The translations under genes and the position numbers were made by a program. This document shows, one piece after another, positions 25,575 through 36,688 of a stretch of 64,000 nt of DNA (positions are counted from its first letter, which is position 1; every line of letters begins with the position of its first letter). Below the pieces are notes generated by a model. That model had not been told where the DNA came from, searched no databases, and saw only the letters and a program-made list of their open reading frames with translations. Source of the DNA: Roseomonas sp. (GTDB lineage Bacteria; Pseudomonadota; Alphaproteobacteria; Acetobacterales; Acetobacteraceae); assembly GCA_020249435.1 (NCBI GenBank), contig JADCFQ010000012.1, forward strand, positions 1 through 64,000, written 5' to 3'.

Positions 25575-26999
25575 TCAAGCACGTTTCCAGGTAGTGCCAC
25601 CCGCGCCATCTTCCAGAATGATGCCCTGGACCTTCAATTCATCGCGAATGCGATCGGCTTCCGCCCAGTTCTTCGCTTGGCGCGCCGCGAGCCGCGCGGC
25701 GATGGCGGCTTCAATCGCGGCGGCATCATCGCCACCACCTTGCAGCCATTGCGCGGGATCGGATTGCGCCAAGCCAAGCACGCCAGCCGCTTCCCGGAAG
25801 GCCGCAATCACCGCGCCGATCTCCGGCGCCTCCCGCAGGCCCATGCGTTCCAGCACAACATTGGGCGAACCGCCGACCGTCAGCGCATTCGCAAGCGTGC
25901 GCAAATCACGCAGCCGCGCGAGTGCGAGCGGCGTGTTCAAATCATCACAAAGCGGTTCCAACACCCATGCCGCCATGCGCGCGGCGTCATCATCCGCCTG
26001 CGCGGCACCGGCCCGCGCCAGCATGGCGTAATGATCATCCAACTCTGCCTTGGCTTCATCCAAGCCGGCTTCAGTGAAATCCAGCGCCTGGCGATAATGG
26101 GTACGGAGCAGCAGCAGCCGAAACGCCTCCCCCGCCCAAGCACCCTTTTTCAAAATATCCCGCACGGTGAGGAAATTGCCGAGGGATTTCGACATCTTCT
26201 CCCCATCCACCAGCAGCATGCCGTTATGCATCCAAAAGCGCGCAAAGGCAGCGCCGGGGAAAGCGCAGACCGATTGCGCGACTTCGTTTTCGTGATGCGG
26301 GAAAATCAGATCCTGCCCGCCGCCATGAATATCGAAGCTTTCGCCCAAATGCTTCCAGGACATGGCAGAGCATTCAATATGCCAACCAGGCCGGCCGCGA
26401 CCCCAGGGGCTGTCCCAGCCAGGTGTTTCCGCATCGCTTGGCTTCCACAGCACGAAATCACCGGCATCGCGCTTATAGGGCGCGACATCCACCCGCGCGC
26501 CGGCCAGCAATTCATCCGGGGAGCGGCCAGAGAATTTGCCGTAATTGGCGAAGGACGGCACCGAGAACAGTACATGCCCATCCGCCACATAGGCATGGCC
26601 ATTGGCGATCAGCCTTTCGATCAGCGTGATCATTTCACCGATATGGCTGGTGGCGCGCGGTTCCACATCCGGCGGCAGCGCGCCGACCGCAGCCATATCG
26701 GCGTGGAAATCCTCGGTCGTACGCGCGGTAATGGCGCCAATCGGCTCACCGCTTTCGCGCGCGCGCGCATTGATCTTGTCGTCTATATCCGTGATGTTGC
26801 GCGCATAGGTCACGCGCGGATAAATCCGGCGCAAGAGCCGCGCCAGCACATCAAACACCACCACCGGGCGCGCATTGCCGAGATGCGCCAGATCATAAAC
26901 CGTAGGCCCGCAGACATAGAGCTTCACATGACCGGGATCGAGCGGTTCAAAGCGTCGCTTGGTCCGCGCCGCGAAATCATGCAGGAAAAGCTCAGCCAT
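25575..26999 (-). CDS. cysS: Cysteinyl-tRNA synthetase
   Basis: 474 residues. It charges tRNA-Cys. Class I signatures are the HIGH-type HLGN (39-42), next to zinc-ligand Cys30 in [15 protein letters not shown], and KMSKS in [11 protein letters not shown]. Other zinc ligands lie in [13 protein letters not shown] and HHENEVAQS. The length is typical. It starts three bases after the gltX stop on the same strand, the last gene of a run including nadE, a small unknown gene and gltX. Confidence 0.97.
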   Translation of the reverse strand: MAELFLHDFAARTKRRFEPLDPGHVKLYVCGPTVYDLAHLGNARPVVVFDVLARLLRRIYPRVTYARNITDIDDKINARARESGEPIGAITARTTEDFHADMAAVGALPPDVEPRATSHIGEMITLIERLIANGHAYVADGHVLFSVPSFANYGKFSGRSPDELLAGARVDVAPYKRDAGDFVLWKPSDAETPGWDSPWGRGRPGWHIECSAMSWKHLGESFDIHGGGQDLIFPHHENEVAQSVCAFPGAAFARFWMHNGMLLVDGEKMSKSLGNFLTVRDILKKGAWAGEAFRLLLLRTHYRQALDFTEAGLDEAKAELDDHYAMLARAGAAQADDDAARMAAWVLEPLCDDLNTPLALARLRDLRTLANALTVGGSPNVVLERMGLREAPEIGAVIAAFREAAGVLGLAQSDPAQWLQGGGDDAAAIEAAIAARLAARQAKNWAEADRIRDELKVQGIILEDGAGGTTWKRA

Positions 27000-27002
27000 G
27001 CT

Positions 27003-28337
27003 TCAGCCCCCCGCCGCGATTTTGAGGCGCAGCGCCGCGCGATCCCGCCCGATCAGCGGCAGGATGGTGCCGATATCGGGACCATGATCTTCGCCGGTCA
27101 AGGCAAGGCGCAGCGGCAGGAACAGTGCCTTGCCCTTGCGCCCGGTGCTGTCCTTCAGCGCGCCAGTCCAGGCGCCCCAGGTGGCGCCATCCCAAGGTTC
27201 CGCCGGCATGGCAGCGAGCGCCGCGCGCAGGAAATCGCCTTCGTTTTCCAGTACAGGCGGCACAATGCTGCCGCGCACCACATCAAACCAGGGCTTCGCT
27301 TCGCGCAACAAATCAAGATTGCCGCGCACCGCGAGCCAGAACGCCTCATCAGCGCCTTCGGGCAGCCGTTCCTTCACCGCATCAAAGCTGATGCCATGCA
27401 AAAGCTTGCGATTAAGCGCCAACATATGCCGTGGGTCGAAACGCGCGGTGGATTGCGAAACCTTTGCAAGATCATAGCTGGGCGCCAGATCAGCCGGCAT
27501 GCCCGCCACTGGATCATTCGACGTACCAAGCGCCGCGAGATACCCCACCAAGGCCGCCGGTTCGATCCCATCCTTCCGCAAATGCCTGAGCGAAATGGAC
27601 CCAAGGCGCTTGGACAGCGCACCGCCTTCCGCATCCGTCAGCAGCGGCAAATGCCCAAAGGCCAGCGCGTTCTGCTTGCCGCCGAGCGCTTCAAAAATAT
27701 CAATCTGAATGCCGGTATTGGTGACGTGATCCTCGCCACGGATGATATGGGTAATCCCCATTTCCAGATCATCCACGACTGACGTGAAGGTATAAAGCGG
27801 CGACCCATCGGCACGGATCAGCACGGGGTCCGATATCGCCGAAAGCTTCACACTGCGATCACCCAAAACCTGATCGCGCCAGGAAACCGACCGCGAGGAC
27901 AGCAAAAACCGCCAATAGGGCTGCTTGCCATTCGACAGCGCCTTTTCATATTGCTCGCGCGTCATTTTCAGCGCTTCGCGATCATAAAGCGGCGGCTTAC
28001 CTTCCCGCCGGCGGCGTTCGCGCTTGTAGGCGAGTTCCTCTTCCGTCTCAAAGCAGGGGTAAAGCCGCCCGGCAGCCTTCAGCTTTTCGGCAGCCGCAGC
28101 ATAGCGATCCAGCCGATCGGATTGCCGCACCAGCCCATCCCAGGGCAGGCCAAGCCAATTCAGGTCTTCCTCGATCGCCTCGGCATATTCGGCGCGGGAA
28201 CGTTCTGTATCGGTATCATCCAACCGCAGCAGGAATTCCCCGCCATGGCGGCGCGCGAGCAGCCAATTGGCCAACGCGACACGCGCATTGCCGACATGCA
28301 AAAGCCCAGTGGGCGAAGGGGCAAAACGGAGTTTCAT
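27003..28337 (-). CDS. gltX: Glutamyl-tRNA synthetase, short type-2-like
   Basis: 444 residues. The HIGH motif reads HVGN in FAPSPTGLLHVGNAR. The KMSKS motif is altered to ALSKR in GGALSKRLGSISLRHL, where the first lysine is replaced by Ala. The chain is shorter than the usual 470-490 residues and looks like the second GluRS that Alphaproteobacteria often carry, some of which charge tRNA-Gln for later amidation by GatCAB. This specificity is inferred, not shown. ATGA overlap with the upstream 126-residue gene; cysS follows after three bases. Confidence 0.93.
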   Translation of the reverse strand: MKLRFAPSPTGLLHVGNARVALANWLLARRHGGEFLLRLDDTDTERSRAEYAEAIEEDLNWLGLPWDGLVRQSDRLDRYAAAAEKLKAAGRLYPCFETEEELAYKRERRRREGKPPLYDREALKMTREQYEKALSNGKQPYWRFLLSSRSVSWRDQVLGDRSVKLSAISDPVLIRADGSPLYTFTSVVDDLEMGITHIIRGEDHVTNTGIQIDIFEALGGKQNALAFGHLPLLTDAEGGALSKRLGSISLRHLRKDGIEPAALVGYLAALGTSNDPVAGMPADLAPSYDLAKVSQSTARFDPRHMLALNRKLLHGISFDAVKERLPEGADEAFWLAVRGNLDLLREAKPWFDVVRGSIVPPVLENEGDFLRAALAAMPAEPWDGATWGAWTGALKDSTGRKGKALFLPLRLALTGEDHGPDIGTILPLIGRDRAALRLKIAAGG

Positions 28338-28714
28338 GCCGCGTCCTCAGAATCCTCATCGCGGCGCGGGTCAAGGATGCGCCAATTGCGTTCTTCACTG
28401 TCTTTCACGGGGGTTTCAGCGAAACCCTTCAATTCACTGCCGCTGATCCAGGCGGCTTCGGCAGCGCCAACCACTTCCGCATCCTCGCCAAAGGCGAACC
28501 AGGCATCCAGCACGGCCTTCGCATCCAAGCCGGGCGCGCGGCAGCGCTCAACGGAATCTCGCACATAGCGGCGCGCAAAGGCATTGGCGTGTTCAATGGA
28601 AAGAAAGCCGCGGATTTCCTCCACCGGGTCGCTGCCATTGCCGCCCGACAAATCCATGATGCGCACGATCAGATCGCCGCCACCGAAAAGCTGAGGATCG
28701 AGACCGCCACTCAT
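28334..28714 (-). CDS. Small acidic protein of unknown function in the nadE-gltX operon
   Basis: 126 residues. No signal peptide or membrane segment. It is acidic, with a Gly-rich start (LDPQLFGGGDLIVRIMDLSGGNGSDPVEEIRGFLS) and a middle rich in Ala/Glu helices (AVLDAWFAFGEDAEVVGAAEAAW). The C terminus (DPRRDEDSEDAA) is disordered-looking. I do not recognise the family. It overlaps both neighbours by ATGA: nadE upstream and gltX downstream. That tight coupling suggests it is made stoichiometrically with an NAD synthetase and a tRNA synthetase. Confidence 0.85.
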   Translation of the reverse strand: MSGGLDPQLFGGGDLIVRIMDLSGGNGSDPVEEIRGFLSIEHANAFARRYVRDSVERCRAPGLDAKAVLDAWFAFGEDAEVVGAAEAAWISGSELKGFAETPVKDSEERNWRILDPRRDEDSEDAA

Positions 28715-30375
28715 GAAATCAACGCCGTGAAACCATTGGTGATGGGGTAGCGCCGATCCCGCCCAAAGGCGCGCGCAGTGATCTTAACTCCGGGCGGTGC
28801 CTGCCGGCGCTTATACTCAGCGCGATCCAGCAAGCGCCAAACCCGCAGCACCAAGGCGCGATCAAAGCCATCCGCCACCAGCGCATCCACGGATTTTTCG
28901 CCTTCCACCAGCCCTTCCAGAATGGCGTCCAGCACATCATAAGGCGGCAGGCTGTCCTGATCCTTCTGATCGGGCTTCAATTCCGCACTGGGGGGTTTGG
29001 TGATCACGCGTTCGGGCATCACCATCCCAAGCGGGCCAAGCGCACCTTCCGGGCAGTGTTCATTACGCCAGCGCGAAAGTGCAAACACCGTTGTCTTATA
29101 GACATCCTTCAGAACGGAATAGCCGCCACACATATCGCCATAAATCGTGGCATAGCCCGTGCTCATTTCACTCTTATTGCCGGTGGTCAGCAGCATATCG
29201 CCAAACTTGTTCGACAGCGCCATCAAGGTGACACCACGAATGCGCGATTGCAGGTTTTCTTCCGTGATATCGGGCGGGCGATTGCCAAAGACGGGCGCCA
29301 GCATCCCCGCGAAAGCCTCCATCGCCGGGCCAATGCCGATATTCTCATAGCGGATGCCCAGAAGCTGCGCGCATTCGGCGGCATCTTCCAGGCTTTCAAT
29401 GCTGGTATAGGGCGATGGCATCATCACCGCGCGTACGCGATCCGGCCCGAGTGCATCCACGGCAACAGCCGCCGAAATCGCGGAATCAATCCCACCCGAA
29501 AGGCCAAGCACCACGCCCGGAAAGCGGTTCTTGTTCACATAATCGCGCAGCCCCAGCACCATGGCGCCATAGATTTGTTCAAGCTTGGGCAGGGCGGGCG
29601 CAATCTCTCCCGGCCTGCAGACCAGCACACCGCCATCGCGCCGCCATTCGGTAATGCGCAGCCCTTCGGCAAACATCGGCATGACATGCGCCAATGACCG
29701 ATCCGCATTCATCACAAAGGATGCGCCTTCAAACACCAGCTCATCCTGCCCGCCCACCTGATTGACGAAGACAAAGCCAAGCCCGGTTTCAACGCAGCGG
29801 GAGACAGCAAGATCAAGCCGCGCCTGATGCTTTTCCGCCTCAAACGGGGAACCATTGACGGCGATCAGGATTTCCGCGCCGGTTTCGCTGAGTGTTTCGG
29901 AAACGGCAGGAAACCACCAATCCTCGCAAATCATCAGCCCCAGGCGAAAGCCGCGAAAGGGCACCGGGCCGGGCGCGGGGCCGGCATCAAACACGCGCTT
30001 GTCGTCAAAGACGCCGTAATTGGGCAATTCATGCTTGGCGCGGCGCGCGGCAATTTGCCCGGCTTCCAGCAAGAACAGCGCGTTGAAAACCTTCTCGCCT
30101 TCGCGCCAGGGGCCACCCACCACCAGGCCAGGGCCACCATCGGCGGTCTCGGCGGCGAGGGCCGCGATTTCCGCTTCGCAGGCGGCGATGAAGGCGGGCT
30201 TGCGCACCAAATCTTCCGGCGGATAGCCGGCGATGGAAAATTCCGGCGTCACCACCAGATCGGCGCCGAGCTTCGCGGCCTCCGCGCGGGCCTTGCGGAT
30301 CAGCGCCGCATTCGCGGTCAGCGCGCCCTCATGGGGGTTGAGTTGCGCCAGGGCAATTTTCAGGGTCTCGGCCAT
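28711..30375 (-). CDS. nadE: Glutamine-dependent NAD+ synthetase
   Basis: 554 residues. The nitrilase-type glutaminase domain carries the triad Glu45 (TPEFS), Lys114 (RRAKHELPNYGVFD) and Cys150 (LMICEDWW). The synthetase domain has the ATP P-loop SGGIDS at 293-298, then TGNKSEMSTGYATIYGDMCGG. It amidates nicotinate adenine dinucleotide to NAD+ using glutamine, in the cytosol. It lies next to the nicotinate phosphoribosyltransferase-like gene on the same strand, which fits a Preiss-Handler salvage unit, with 52 bases between. Confidence 0.97.
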   Translation of the reverse strand: MAETLKIALAQLNPHEGALTANAALIRKARAEAAKLGADLVVTPEFSIAGYPPEDLVRKPAFIAACEAEIAALAAETADGGPGLVVGGPWREGEKVFNALFLLEAGQIAARRAKHELPNYGVFDDKRVFDAGPAPGPVPFRGFRLGLMICEDWWFPAVSETLSETGAEILIAVNGSPFEAEKHQARLDLAVSRCVETGLGFVFVNQVGGQDELVFEGASFVMNADRSLAHVMPMFAEGLRITEWRRDGGVLVCRPGEIAPALPKLEQIYGAMVLGLRDYVNKNRFPGVVLGLSGGIDSAISAAVAVDALGPDRVRAVMMPSPYTSIESLEDAAECAQLLGIRYENIGIGPAMEAFAGMLAPVFGNRPPDITEENLQSRIRGVTLMALSNKFGDMLLTTGNKSEMSTGYATIYGDMCGGYSVLKDVYKTTVFALSRWRNEHCPEGALGPLGMVMPERVITKPPSAELKPDQKDQDSLPPYDVLDAILEGLVEGEKSVDALVADGFDRALVLRVWRLLDRAEYKRRQAPPGVKITARAFGRDRRYPITNGFTALIS

Positions 30376-30427
30376 GCGCGCCTTCTAGATGCTTTTGCGC
30401 CTGGGTGAAATCACCCAAAGTGAAGTC

Positions 30428-31621
30428 TCAGCCCTGCCCGCCATTGCGCCGGCGGGTCTCGCCCCGCTTCAGCAGGAATTCGCGGCCAATCTTCACGCGC
30501 GGCACGCCATCATAGGCAACGATATCCGCCGTGGCATAGGTTTCGGACCAGGTATTGGGGATGAAGCTGCCGGTGCCGACCACATCAATCGGCGCGCGCG
30601 CTTCGGCCATGACCCGGCATTTGGTGACCCCAAAGCCCGAGGAAGCAACAATCCGGACCCGCGGGAACCCGGCCTCATCCAGCGCTTCGCGCATGCGCCA
30701 GACGGCGGCGGCGGAAACCCCGGTGCCGGTCAGGTGGCGGAGTTCCGTCTCACTCCGATAGCGCCGGGTCGCCTGGGGGGCGTGGCGTTCCAGCACGGCG
30801 TAGCTTTCGGCGGGGTCCAGCCCTTCAAGAAAGCGCCCGCCATGGGTATCAAGCCGCATGGCCAGCCGCCCGGCCGCGGCCAATTCGGGAAAGCGGCGTG
30901 CGACCGCCAGGCCATCGGTCACTTCGCGCCCGAAGTAATCCACCAGCACGGTCAGGTTTTCATCCGGGAAGGTTTCGTGGAACATCTCAGCCGCGCGCAC
31001 CGTGCTGCCAGCATAGCCAATCAGCGCATGGGGCATGGTGCCATAGCCCCTGGGCGCGCCGAACCAATGCGCTGTCGCGTCATTGGCATTGCCGATAAAG
31101 CCCTTGGCGCCTTCCGCCTGCGCGGCGCGGCTGCCGACAGATGCGGCATAGGCCATCATGTCCTGCATTTCCGCCCCGGCACAGTGGCGCGCTTCCATCG
31201 CCAGAAACGCGGTTTGCGGCAATTCGACACACATCTGATAGGCGTTATGCGCGGCAACACAGGCCGCACCCAGTTTTTGCAGCAGCATGGTTTCCAAATC
31301 CACCAGCTGCACAAAGGACCCGCTCACGTAAAGCAAGGGATCGCCCGCGCCGACCCATTGGCCTTCTTCATGCATCACTTCAATGTGAAAATCGGTCGCG
31401 CGAGACGCCGCCACAGCGCGCAGCCAATCCAGCATCAGCCGAGGGGCGGAGATCACCGGACGACGCAGAAACACCGCATAGGTGACTTGCGTATCGCCAA
31501 AGCGCTGCACCACCGCCTTGGTGCGGTTGAAATAGCTATCGGCACGGGCGGTAATCACCTGATCCGCCACATCCGCTGCCGCCGAGGGGGTCTCTCCCCC
31601 CCGGCTGCCCTGGCTGTTCAC
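30428..31621 (-). CDS. pncB: Nicotinate phosphoribosyltransferase-like protein
   Basis: 397 residues. It shows the type II phosphoribosyltransferase pattern of the NAPRTase group: [17 protein letters not shown] near the N terminus, [25 protein letters not shown], and [18 protein letters not shown] and VVGTGSFIP near the phosphate-binding end. It should convert nicotinate and PRPP to nicotinate mononucleotide. The start is a GTG whose sequence GTGA overlaps the stop of the DAHP synthase gene. It is followed by nadE, so the two NAD salvage steps are linked. The family is diverse, so the exact substrate (quinolinate versus nicotinate) is less certain. Confidence 0.83.
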   Translation of the reverse strand: MNSQGSRGGETPSAAADVADQVITARADSYFNRTKAVVQRFGDTQVTYAVFLRRPVISAPRLMLDWLRAVAASRATDFHIEVMHEEGQWVGAGDPLLYVSGSFVQLVDLETMLLQKLGAACVAAHNAYQMCVELPQTAFLAMEARHCAGAEMQDMMAYAASVGSRAAQAEGAKGFIGNANDATAHWFGAPRGYGTMPHALIGYAGSTVRAAEMFHETFPDENLTVLVDYFGREVTDGLAVARRFPELAAAGRLAMRLDTHGGRFLEGLDPAESYAVLERHAPQATRRYRSETELRHLTGTGVSAAAVWRMREALDEAGFPRVRIVASSGFGVTKCRVMAEARAPIDVVGTGSFIPNTWSETYATADIVAYDGVPRVKIGREFLLKRGETRRRNGGQG

Positions 31622-32997
31622 TGCGCTGCCTGGGCCGGTGCCGTAAGGCCGGCCACGCGCCGCGCCTTCAATTCCTCGGCGATCAGGAAGGCGAGTTCCA
31701 GCGATTGTTCGGCATTAAGCCTGGGATCGCAGGAAGTGGCGTAATTCGCGGCAAGATCAGCTTCCGATAGCTTATGGGCGCCGCCCAGGCATTCGGTGAC
31801 ATTGCTGCCGGTCATTTCCACATGCACGCCGCCGGCGAAGGTGCCTTCCGCTTCATGCACATCAAAAAAGCCGCGCACTTCCGCCATGATGGCATCAAAA
31901 GGCCGGGTCTTATAGCCGCCAACCGTGGTGGTATTGCCGTGCATCGGATCGCACAGCCACACCACATTCCGCCCGGCGCGCGACACCGCCCGCACCAAGG
32001 GCGCGAGCTTGGCTTCCACCTTATCCGCCCCCATGCGGGAGATCAGCGTAAGCCGCCCCTTTTCATTGGCCGGGTTCAGGATTTCAGTGAGGCGCACCAA
32101 TTCATCGGCATCCATGCTGGGGCCGACCTTCATGCCGATGGGGTTCTTCACGCCGCGCAGGAATTCCACATGCGCCCCTTCCGGCTGGCGTGTGCGGTCA
32201 CCAATCCAAAGGAAATGCGCCGAACAGGCATACCAATCGCCGGAAGTGGAATCGACGCGCGTCATGGCCTGTTCATAAGGGAGCAACAGGCTTTCATGGC
32301 TGGTATAAAAATCCGTCTCCCGCACCTGCGGCAGGTCTGACATGCCGCAGGCCTGCATGAAGGCGAGCGTCTGATCAATCCGCGTCGCCAAATCCGCATA
32401 GCGTTCGGCCAGCGGGCTTCTTTCGACAAAGCCCAGATTCCAGCGATGCACTTCATGCAAATCCGCATAGCCGCCATTGGCGAAAGCGCGCAGCAGATTG
32501 ACCGTGCCGGCGGATTGCATATAGGCGAATTCCATCCGCGACGGATCAGGGATGCGCGACGCCGCATCGAAATCCGGGCCATTGATGATATCGCCGCGAT
32601 AGGAAGGCAGCGTCACGCCATCGCGTGTTTCCGTATCCGAAGACCGGGGCTTGGCGAATTGCCCGGCCATGCGGCCAAGCTTCACGACTGGCGAGGCACC
32701 ACCAAAGGTCAGCACCACCGCCATTTGCAGCAGCACGCGAAACGTGTCGCGGATGACATTGGCGGTGAAATCGCCGAAGCTTTCGGCGCAATCGCCACCT
32801 TGCAGGACAAAAGCCTGGCCATCGCCCGCCCGCGCCAAGGAAGCCTTTAAGCGCCTGGCCTCACCTGCAAAAACCAGCGGGGGAAATCGCGCGATCTTGG
32901 CTTCCATTGCGGCCAAAGCCGCCTGGTCGGGATATTCCGGCACCTGCCTGATCGGCATGTTCCGCCATGAATCCGGGCTCCAGCCCCGCGCAGTCAT
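31618..32997 (-). CDS. Class II 3-deoxy-7-phosphoheptulonate (DAHP) synthase
   Basis: 459 residues. It matches the plant-type/class II enzymes: [12 protein letters not shown] near residue 68, [25 protein letters not shown], and [11 protein letters not shown] with the metal-binding HGN. It condenses phosphoenolpyruvate and erythrose 4-phosphate, the first step of the shikimate pathway. The coupling to pncB by a GTGA overlap is unusual because the two pathways are unrelated. Divergent from the beta-lactamase-fold gene across about 105 bp. Confidence 0.95.
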   Translation of the reverse strand: MTARGWSPDSWRNMPIRQVPEYPDQAALAAMEAKIARFPPLVFAGEARRLKASLARAGDGQAFVLQGGDCAESFGDFTANVIRDTFRVLLQMAVVLTFGGASPVVKLGRMAGQFAKPRSSDTETRDGVTLPSYRGDIINGPDFDAASRIPDPSRMEFAYMQSAGTVNLLRAFANGGYADLHEVHRWNLGFVERSPLAERYADLATRIDQTLAFMQACGMSDLPQVRETDFYTSHESLLLPYEQAMTRVDSTSGDWYACSAHFLWIGDRTRQPEGAHVEFLRGVKNPIGMKVGPSMDADELVRLTEILNPANEKGRLTLISRMGADKVEAKLAPLVRAVSRAGRNVVWLCDPMHGNTTTVGGYKTRPFDAIMAEVRGFFDVHEAEGTFAGGVHVEMTGSNVTECLGGAHKLSEADLAANYATSCDPRLNAEQSLELAFLIAEELKARRVAGLTAPAQAAQ

Positions 32998-33102
32998 TTC
33001 CGCCTATCTCCTTGTTACAAGACGGGGCACAATAAACACGAGCCCGCGCCGAGGGGAAGAGCAGCCGGGCCTGACGACAGGCATGTGAAGGAAAGGCAAG
33101 CC

Positions 33103-34266
33103 ATGGATAGGCAGCAAGATATCGCGATCCGCATGCAAAAGGCAGTGCAGGCGGGGGCCATTCCGGGCCTGGTGCTGGCGGTTGGTGACCGGCATGGCGG
33201 TGGCTGGGATGTCGGTTTTGGCAGCCGGGCGCTTGGCAGTGCGGAGGCGATGCAGCCCGATGCGGTGTTCTGGATCGCGTCCATGACCAAGGCCATTACC
33301 GGCGCGGCGGCGATGATGCTGGTGGAAGCGGGCAAGCTTTCCCTTGATGCGCCGGCGGCGTCACTGGTGCCGGGCATTGGCGCGCTTGGCGTGCTGGAAG
33401 GCTTTGATGAGGCTGGCCAGCCCAAGCTCCGCCCAGCGAAGCGGCCCATCACGCTGCGGCATTTGCTGACCCATACATCCGGCTATGCCTATGACATGTG
33501 GAGCAGCGACATCGCGCGCTTCCGCAAGGCCACCGGCACGCCTGCGATGGGCACCTGCCGCAATGCCGCGCTCGCTTTGCCCCTGCTATTCGATCCGGGC
33601 GAGGATTGGAGTTATGGCATCGGCATAGATTGGGCCGGCAAAATGATTGAGGCCGCCACCGGTGAGGCGCTGGGCGCGCATCTGGCGCGGGTGATTTTTG
33701 AACCGCTCGGCATGGTTGACACCTCCTTCAAGCTGCGCCCGGATCAAAGGGCGCGGCTGGCGGCCATGCATGGGCGCGGCGCGGATGGCGCGCTTTCAGT
33801 CATTCCCTTTGAAGTGCCGCAGGAGCCGGAGTTTGAGACCGGCGGCGGCGGGCTTTACGGCACGGCGCGGGATTATTTGGCTTTCGCGCGCATGATCCTG
33901 AATGGCGGCAAGCACGGCAAGATCAGGCTGCTGAAGCCTGAGACGGTGGCCGAGATGGCGCGCGACCAGATCGCGCCGCTTTCAGTGCGCCCGATGATTT
34001 CCGCGGTGCCGACCGCAACGCGCGATGCGGATTTCTTCCCCGGCATGGCCAATGGCTGGGGGCTGACCTTTCTGGTCAATCGGCGGCCATCGCCGCAGGG
34101 GCGGTCAGCGGGGAGCCTCGCCTGGGCAGGGCTTGGCAATACCTTCTATTGGATCGATCCCGGCCGCGGCACGGCGGGGATTTTCCTGAGCCAAATCCTG
34201 CCCTTTTTCGACCCGGAGGCGATCAGCCTGTTCCGGGAATTTGAGGGGATTGTGAATGGTGTTTAG
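33103..34266 (+). CDS. Beta-lactamase-related serine hydrolase (class C / EstB-like)
   Basis: 387 residues. It has the SxxK nucleophile Ser60-Met-Thr-Lys63 in FWIASMTKAITGAA and HTSGYAYDMW after it; WSYGIGIDWAG may supply the Tyr. There is no obvious signal peptide, so it is likely a cytosolic esterase or peptidase rather than a secreted beta-lactamase. ATG at 33103 follows a GAAGGAAAGG site; a longer start at 33085 is possible. It converges with the formaldehyde dehydrogenase gene with nine bases between stops. Confidence 0.88.
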   Translation: MDRQQDIAIRMQKAVQAGAIPGLVLAVGDRHGGGWDVGFGSRALGSAEAMQPDAVFWIASMTKAITGAAAMMLVEAGKLSLDAPAASLVPGIGALGVLEGFDEAGQPKLRPAKRPITLRHLLTHTSGYAYDMWSSDIARFRKATGTPAMGTCRNAALALPLLFDPGEDWSYGIGIDWAGKMIEAATGEALGAHLARVIFEPLGMVDTSFKLRPDQRARLAAMHGRGADGALSVIPFEVPQEPEFETGGGGLYGTARDYLAFARMILNGGKHGKIRLLKPETVAEMARDQIAPLSVRPMISAVPTATRDADFFPGMANGWGLTFLVNRRPSPQGRSAGSLAWAGLGNTFYWIDPGRGTAGIFLSQILPFFDPEAISLFREFEGIVNGV

Positions 34267-34275
34267 CGCCTGATC

Positions 34276-35400
34276 CTAAAACACCACCACCGATCGGATG
34301 GATTTGCCTTCATGCATCAGATCAAAGGCATCGTTGATTTTCTCAAGCGGCATGGTGTGGGTGATCAGATCATCAATATTGATCTTCCCTTCCATGTACC
34401 AATCCACAATCTTCGGCACATCGCTCCGCCCACGCGCGCCACCAAAGGCTGAACCTTTCCAGACGCGGCCCGTGACAAGTTGGAAGGGGCGGGTTGCGAT
34501 TTCAGCGCCTGAGGGGGCGACACCGATGATGATGCTCTCACCCCAGCCGCGATGGCAGCATTCCAACGCCTGACGCATCACCGCGACATTGCCGGTACAA
34601 TCAAAGGAAAAATCAGCGCCGCCGCCGGTCAGGTCCGTAATCGCCTGCACCACCTGATCGGCGCCGATTTCATGCGGGTTGATGAAATGCGTCATGCCGA
34701 ATTTGCGCGCCATTTCCTGTTTGGCAGGATTGATGTCGATGCCGATGATCTTGTCGGCACCCACCATGCGGGCACCCTGAATGACATTAAGCCCAATGCC
34801 ACCCAGGCCAAACACCGCGACATTGGCGCCGGGCCAGACCTTGGCAGTGTAGATCACGGCGCCAATGCCGGTGGTCACACCGCAGCCGATATAACAAATC
34901 TTGTCGAAGGGCGCGTCTTCTCGCACCTTGGCCAGGGCAATCTCCGGCAGCACGGTGAAATTCGAAAAAGTGCTGCACCCCATATAGTGAAATACGGGCT
35001 TGCCGGGTGCCGTGGTTTCGCAGCGGAAGCGGCTGGTGCCATCGGGCATGACACCCTTGCCCTGGGTTGCGCGGATGGAGGTGCAAAGATTGCTCCGCCT
35101 ACTCAAGCAAGTTTTGCAGGCGCGGCATTCGGGCGTGTAGAGCGGGATCACGTGATCACCAGGCTTTACGCTGGTCACACCCGCCCCGATTTCCCGCACA
35201 ATGCCCGCCCCTTCATGGCCGAGGATGGCGGGGAATAGCCCCTCGGAATCCAGCCCATCCAGCGTGTAGGAATCCGTGTGGCAAACGCCGGTCGCCATGA
35301 TTTCGACCAGCACCTCACCGGGCTTTGGTCCCTCCAGATCAACGGTTTCGATAGAGAGCGGCTTTTTCGCTTCCCAAGCCACAGCGGCGCGCGTTTTCAT
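34276..35400 (-). CDS. frmA: S-(hydroxymethyl)glutathione dehydrogenase / class III alcohol dehydrogenase
   Basis: 374 residues. The catalytic zinc site uses the cysteine of GVCHTD, the histidine of GHEGAG and the cysteine of IGCGVTTG. Structural zinc cysteines lie in [15 protein letters not shown]. The Rossmann motif is [20 protein letters not shown] and the C terminus matches class III ADHs. It oxidises the glutathione adduct of formaldehyde and also reduces S-nitrosoglutathione. ATG at 35400 fits the family; a longer upstream frame to 35508 is not supported. No S-formylglutathione hydrolase (fghA) is adjacent, but glutathione reductase is two genes upstream on the same strand. Confidence 0.95.
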   Translation of the reverse strand: MKTRAAVAWEAKKPLSIETVDLEGPKPGEVLVEIMATGVCHTDSYTLDGLDSEGLFPAILGHEGAGIVREIGAGVTSVKPGDHVIPLYTPECRACKTCLSRRSNLCTSIRATQGKGVMPDGTSRFRCETTAPGKPVFHYMGCSTFSNFTVLPEIALAKVREDAPFDKICYIGCGVTTGIGAVIYTAKVWPGANVAVFGLGGIGLNVIQGARMVGADKIIGIDINPAKQEMARKFGMTHFINPHEIGADQVVQAITDLTGGGADFSFDCTGNVAVMRQALECCHRGWGESIIIGVAPSGAEIATRPFQLVTGRVWKGSAFGGARGRSDVPKIVDWYMEGKINIDDLITHTMPLEKINDAFDLMHEGKSIRSVVVF

Positions 35401-35464
35401 CGGGCGAGGTTCCTCATTGCTGACGTGAAAGCAGTTTGCACGGCTTGGCGATCCGGTGAAAGCC

Positions 35465-36688
35465 TTAGGCGGGAACGGCCCTTGGTGCCGTGCGCGCGCC
35501 CGCATCACGCGGCAGAGCCATGGCAGCGGCCAGCATCACAAGCCCAAGGGTGGCCAGCGTCAGAAACAACGCCGGCGCGCCACCTGCCGCATCGCCATAG
35601 GCCCAGGCGACAAGATTGACGCCAAGCGGTGCGGCGACAAACCCCATGGCGAATTTCAACCCGAAAGCCAGGCCGCGGCGCTTGCCCGATGAATAGCGCG
35701 CCAGCAACAGGTTTTCGACTGGCGCGGCGAAATCAAACATGAAGCCAATGACAACCGCGACCAGCAGCGCCCAGGCGCCACCAAACCAGGCGGCCAGTAT
35801 CATCAAGGGCAGCTTGATCAGGAAGGTTGCCACATACAGCGCCTTCATCGGCATGCGATCCGCAAGTCGCCCGCCAATCAATTGCCCGGCACTGCCCATC
35901 AGCATGGTCGCACCCACAATCAGCCCAAGCTCGGCAGCGCGGGCCGGGTCAAGATGCAGCATATCACTGACCCATTTCGGAAGCGCTGTGGAATAGGCAG
36001 TGTAGGAAATTGACCCAAGCATGAAGGTGATCGCCAGCACGATCAGCACGCCCCAGGGAATACGCGCGGCCTCGGATGCCGCAGCAGCCTGCGACGCTTC
36101 CTGCCCAGGCTGGTGATTGCTGGCAGCAACGCGGCCCGTGATAAGGCAGAACAGCAGCGCAAGCCCCGCGATGATGGTGATAATGCCAGGCAGGATCATC
36201 GCCATACGCCAACCCGCAATCGCTGCCAGACCGCCGGCAATCACCGCGGCTGAGGCCACGCCAATGCTGCCCGCAATGCCCAGAATACCCATCAGCCGCC
36301 CACGCGCATCAGGCGGTGCGGTCATGGAAACCCAAGCAAGTGCCACCGGATGATAAATCGCGCCAAATCCGCCCAGCAGCGCGAGTGCCAAGCCCATTTC
36401 CGTACTATCGGTCACCGTTCCGGCGATGATGGAAGCGAAGCCAATACCCAGGAAAAACACCGTCATCATGCGCGCATGGCCAAAGCGATCCGCAAGCCAA
36501 CCGGCCAGCGGCGCGCCAATGCCGATCATCGCGGCCCCCAGCGTCCAAAGCGCGATGATTTCCGCATAGGGTCTTTGCCAGATGCCTTCCAGGATAACGG
36601 CGAGTGTCAGGAACAAACCCGTCAGCACATGATGCAAAAAATGCCCCGCCGAGGCGAAGCCGATAATCAGGCGCTGCGCTGGCTGCAT
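35465..36688 (-). CDS. MFS transporter (fosmidomycin-resistance-like)
   Basis: 407 residues with about 12 hydrophobic helices. An N-terminal [20 protein letters not shown] and a first motif [14 protein letters not shown] and second [13 protein letters not shown] place it in the major facilitator superfamily; the pattern recalls fosmidomycin-resistance efflux proteins. Substrate is unknown. Its ATG at 36688 overlaps the gor stop (TGATG), so it is translationally coupled to glutathione reductase. A GTG three bases earlier is an alternative start. Confidence 0.85.
   Translation of the reverse strand: MQPAQRLIIGFASAGHFLHHVLTGLFLTLAVILEGIWQRPYAEIIALWTLGAAMIGIGAPLAGWLADRFGHARMMTVFFLGIGFASIIAGTVTDSTEMGLALALLGGFGAIYHPVALAWVSMTAPPDARGRLMGILGIAGSIGVASAAVIAGGLAAIAGWRMAMILPGIITIIAGLALLFCLITGRVAASNHQPGQEASQAAAASEAARIPWGVLIVLAITFMLGSISYTAYSTALPKWVSDMLHLDPARAAELGLIVGATMLMGSAGQLIGGRLADRMPMKALYVATFLIKLPLMILAAWFGGAWALLVAVVIGFMFDFAAPVENLLLARYSSGKRRGLAFGLKFAMGFVAAPLGVNLVAWAYGDAAGGAPALFLTLATLGLVMLAAAMALPRDAGARTAPRAVPA

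Noticed and set aside
25191-27782. 863-codon open frame on the plus strand opposite the DUF305, cysS and gltX genes
   Set aside because: It is the mirror of conserved genes, rich in Arg/His/Gln, has no recognisable domain, and reflects codon bias in GC-rich DNA.
30389-31744. 451-codon frame opposite pncB and the end of the DAHP synthase gene
   Set aside because: Antisense shadow with low-complexity composition.
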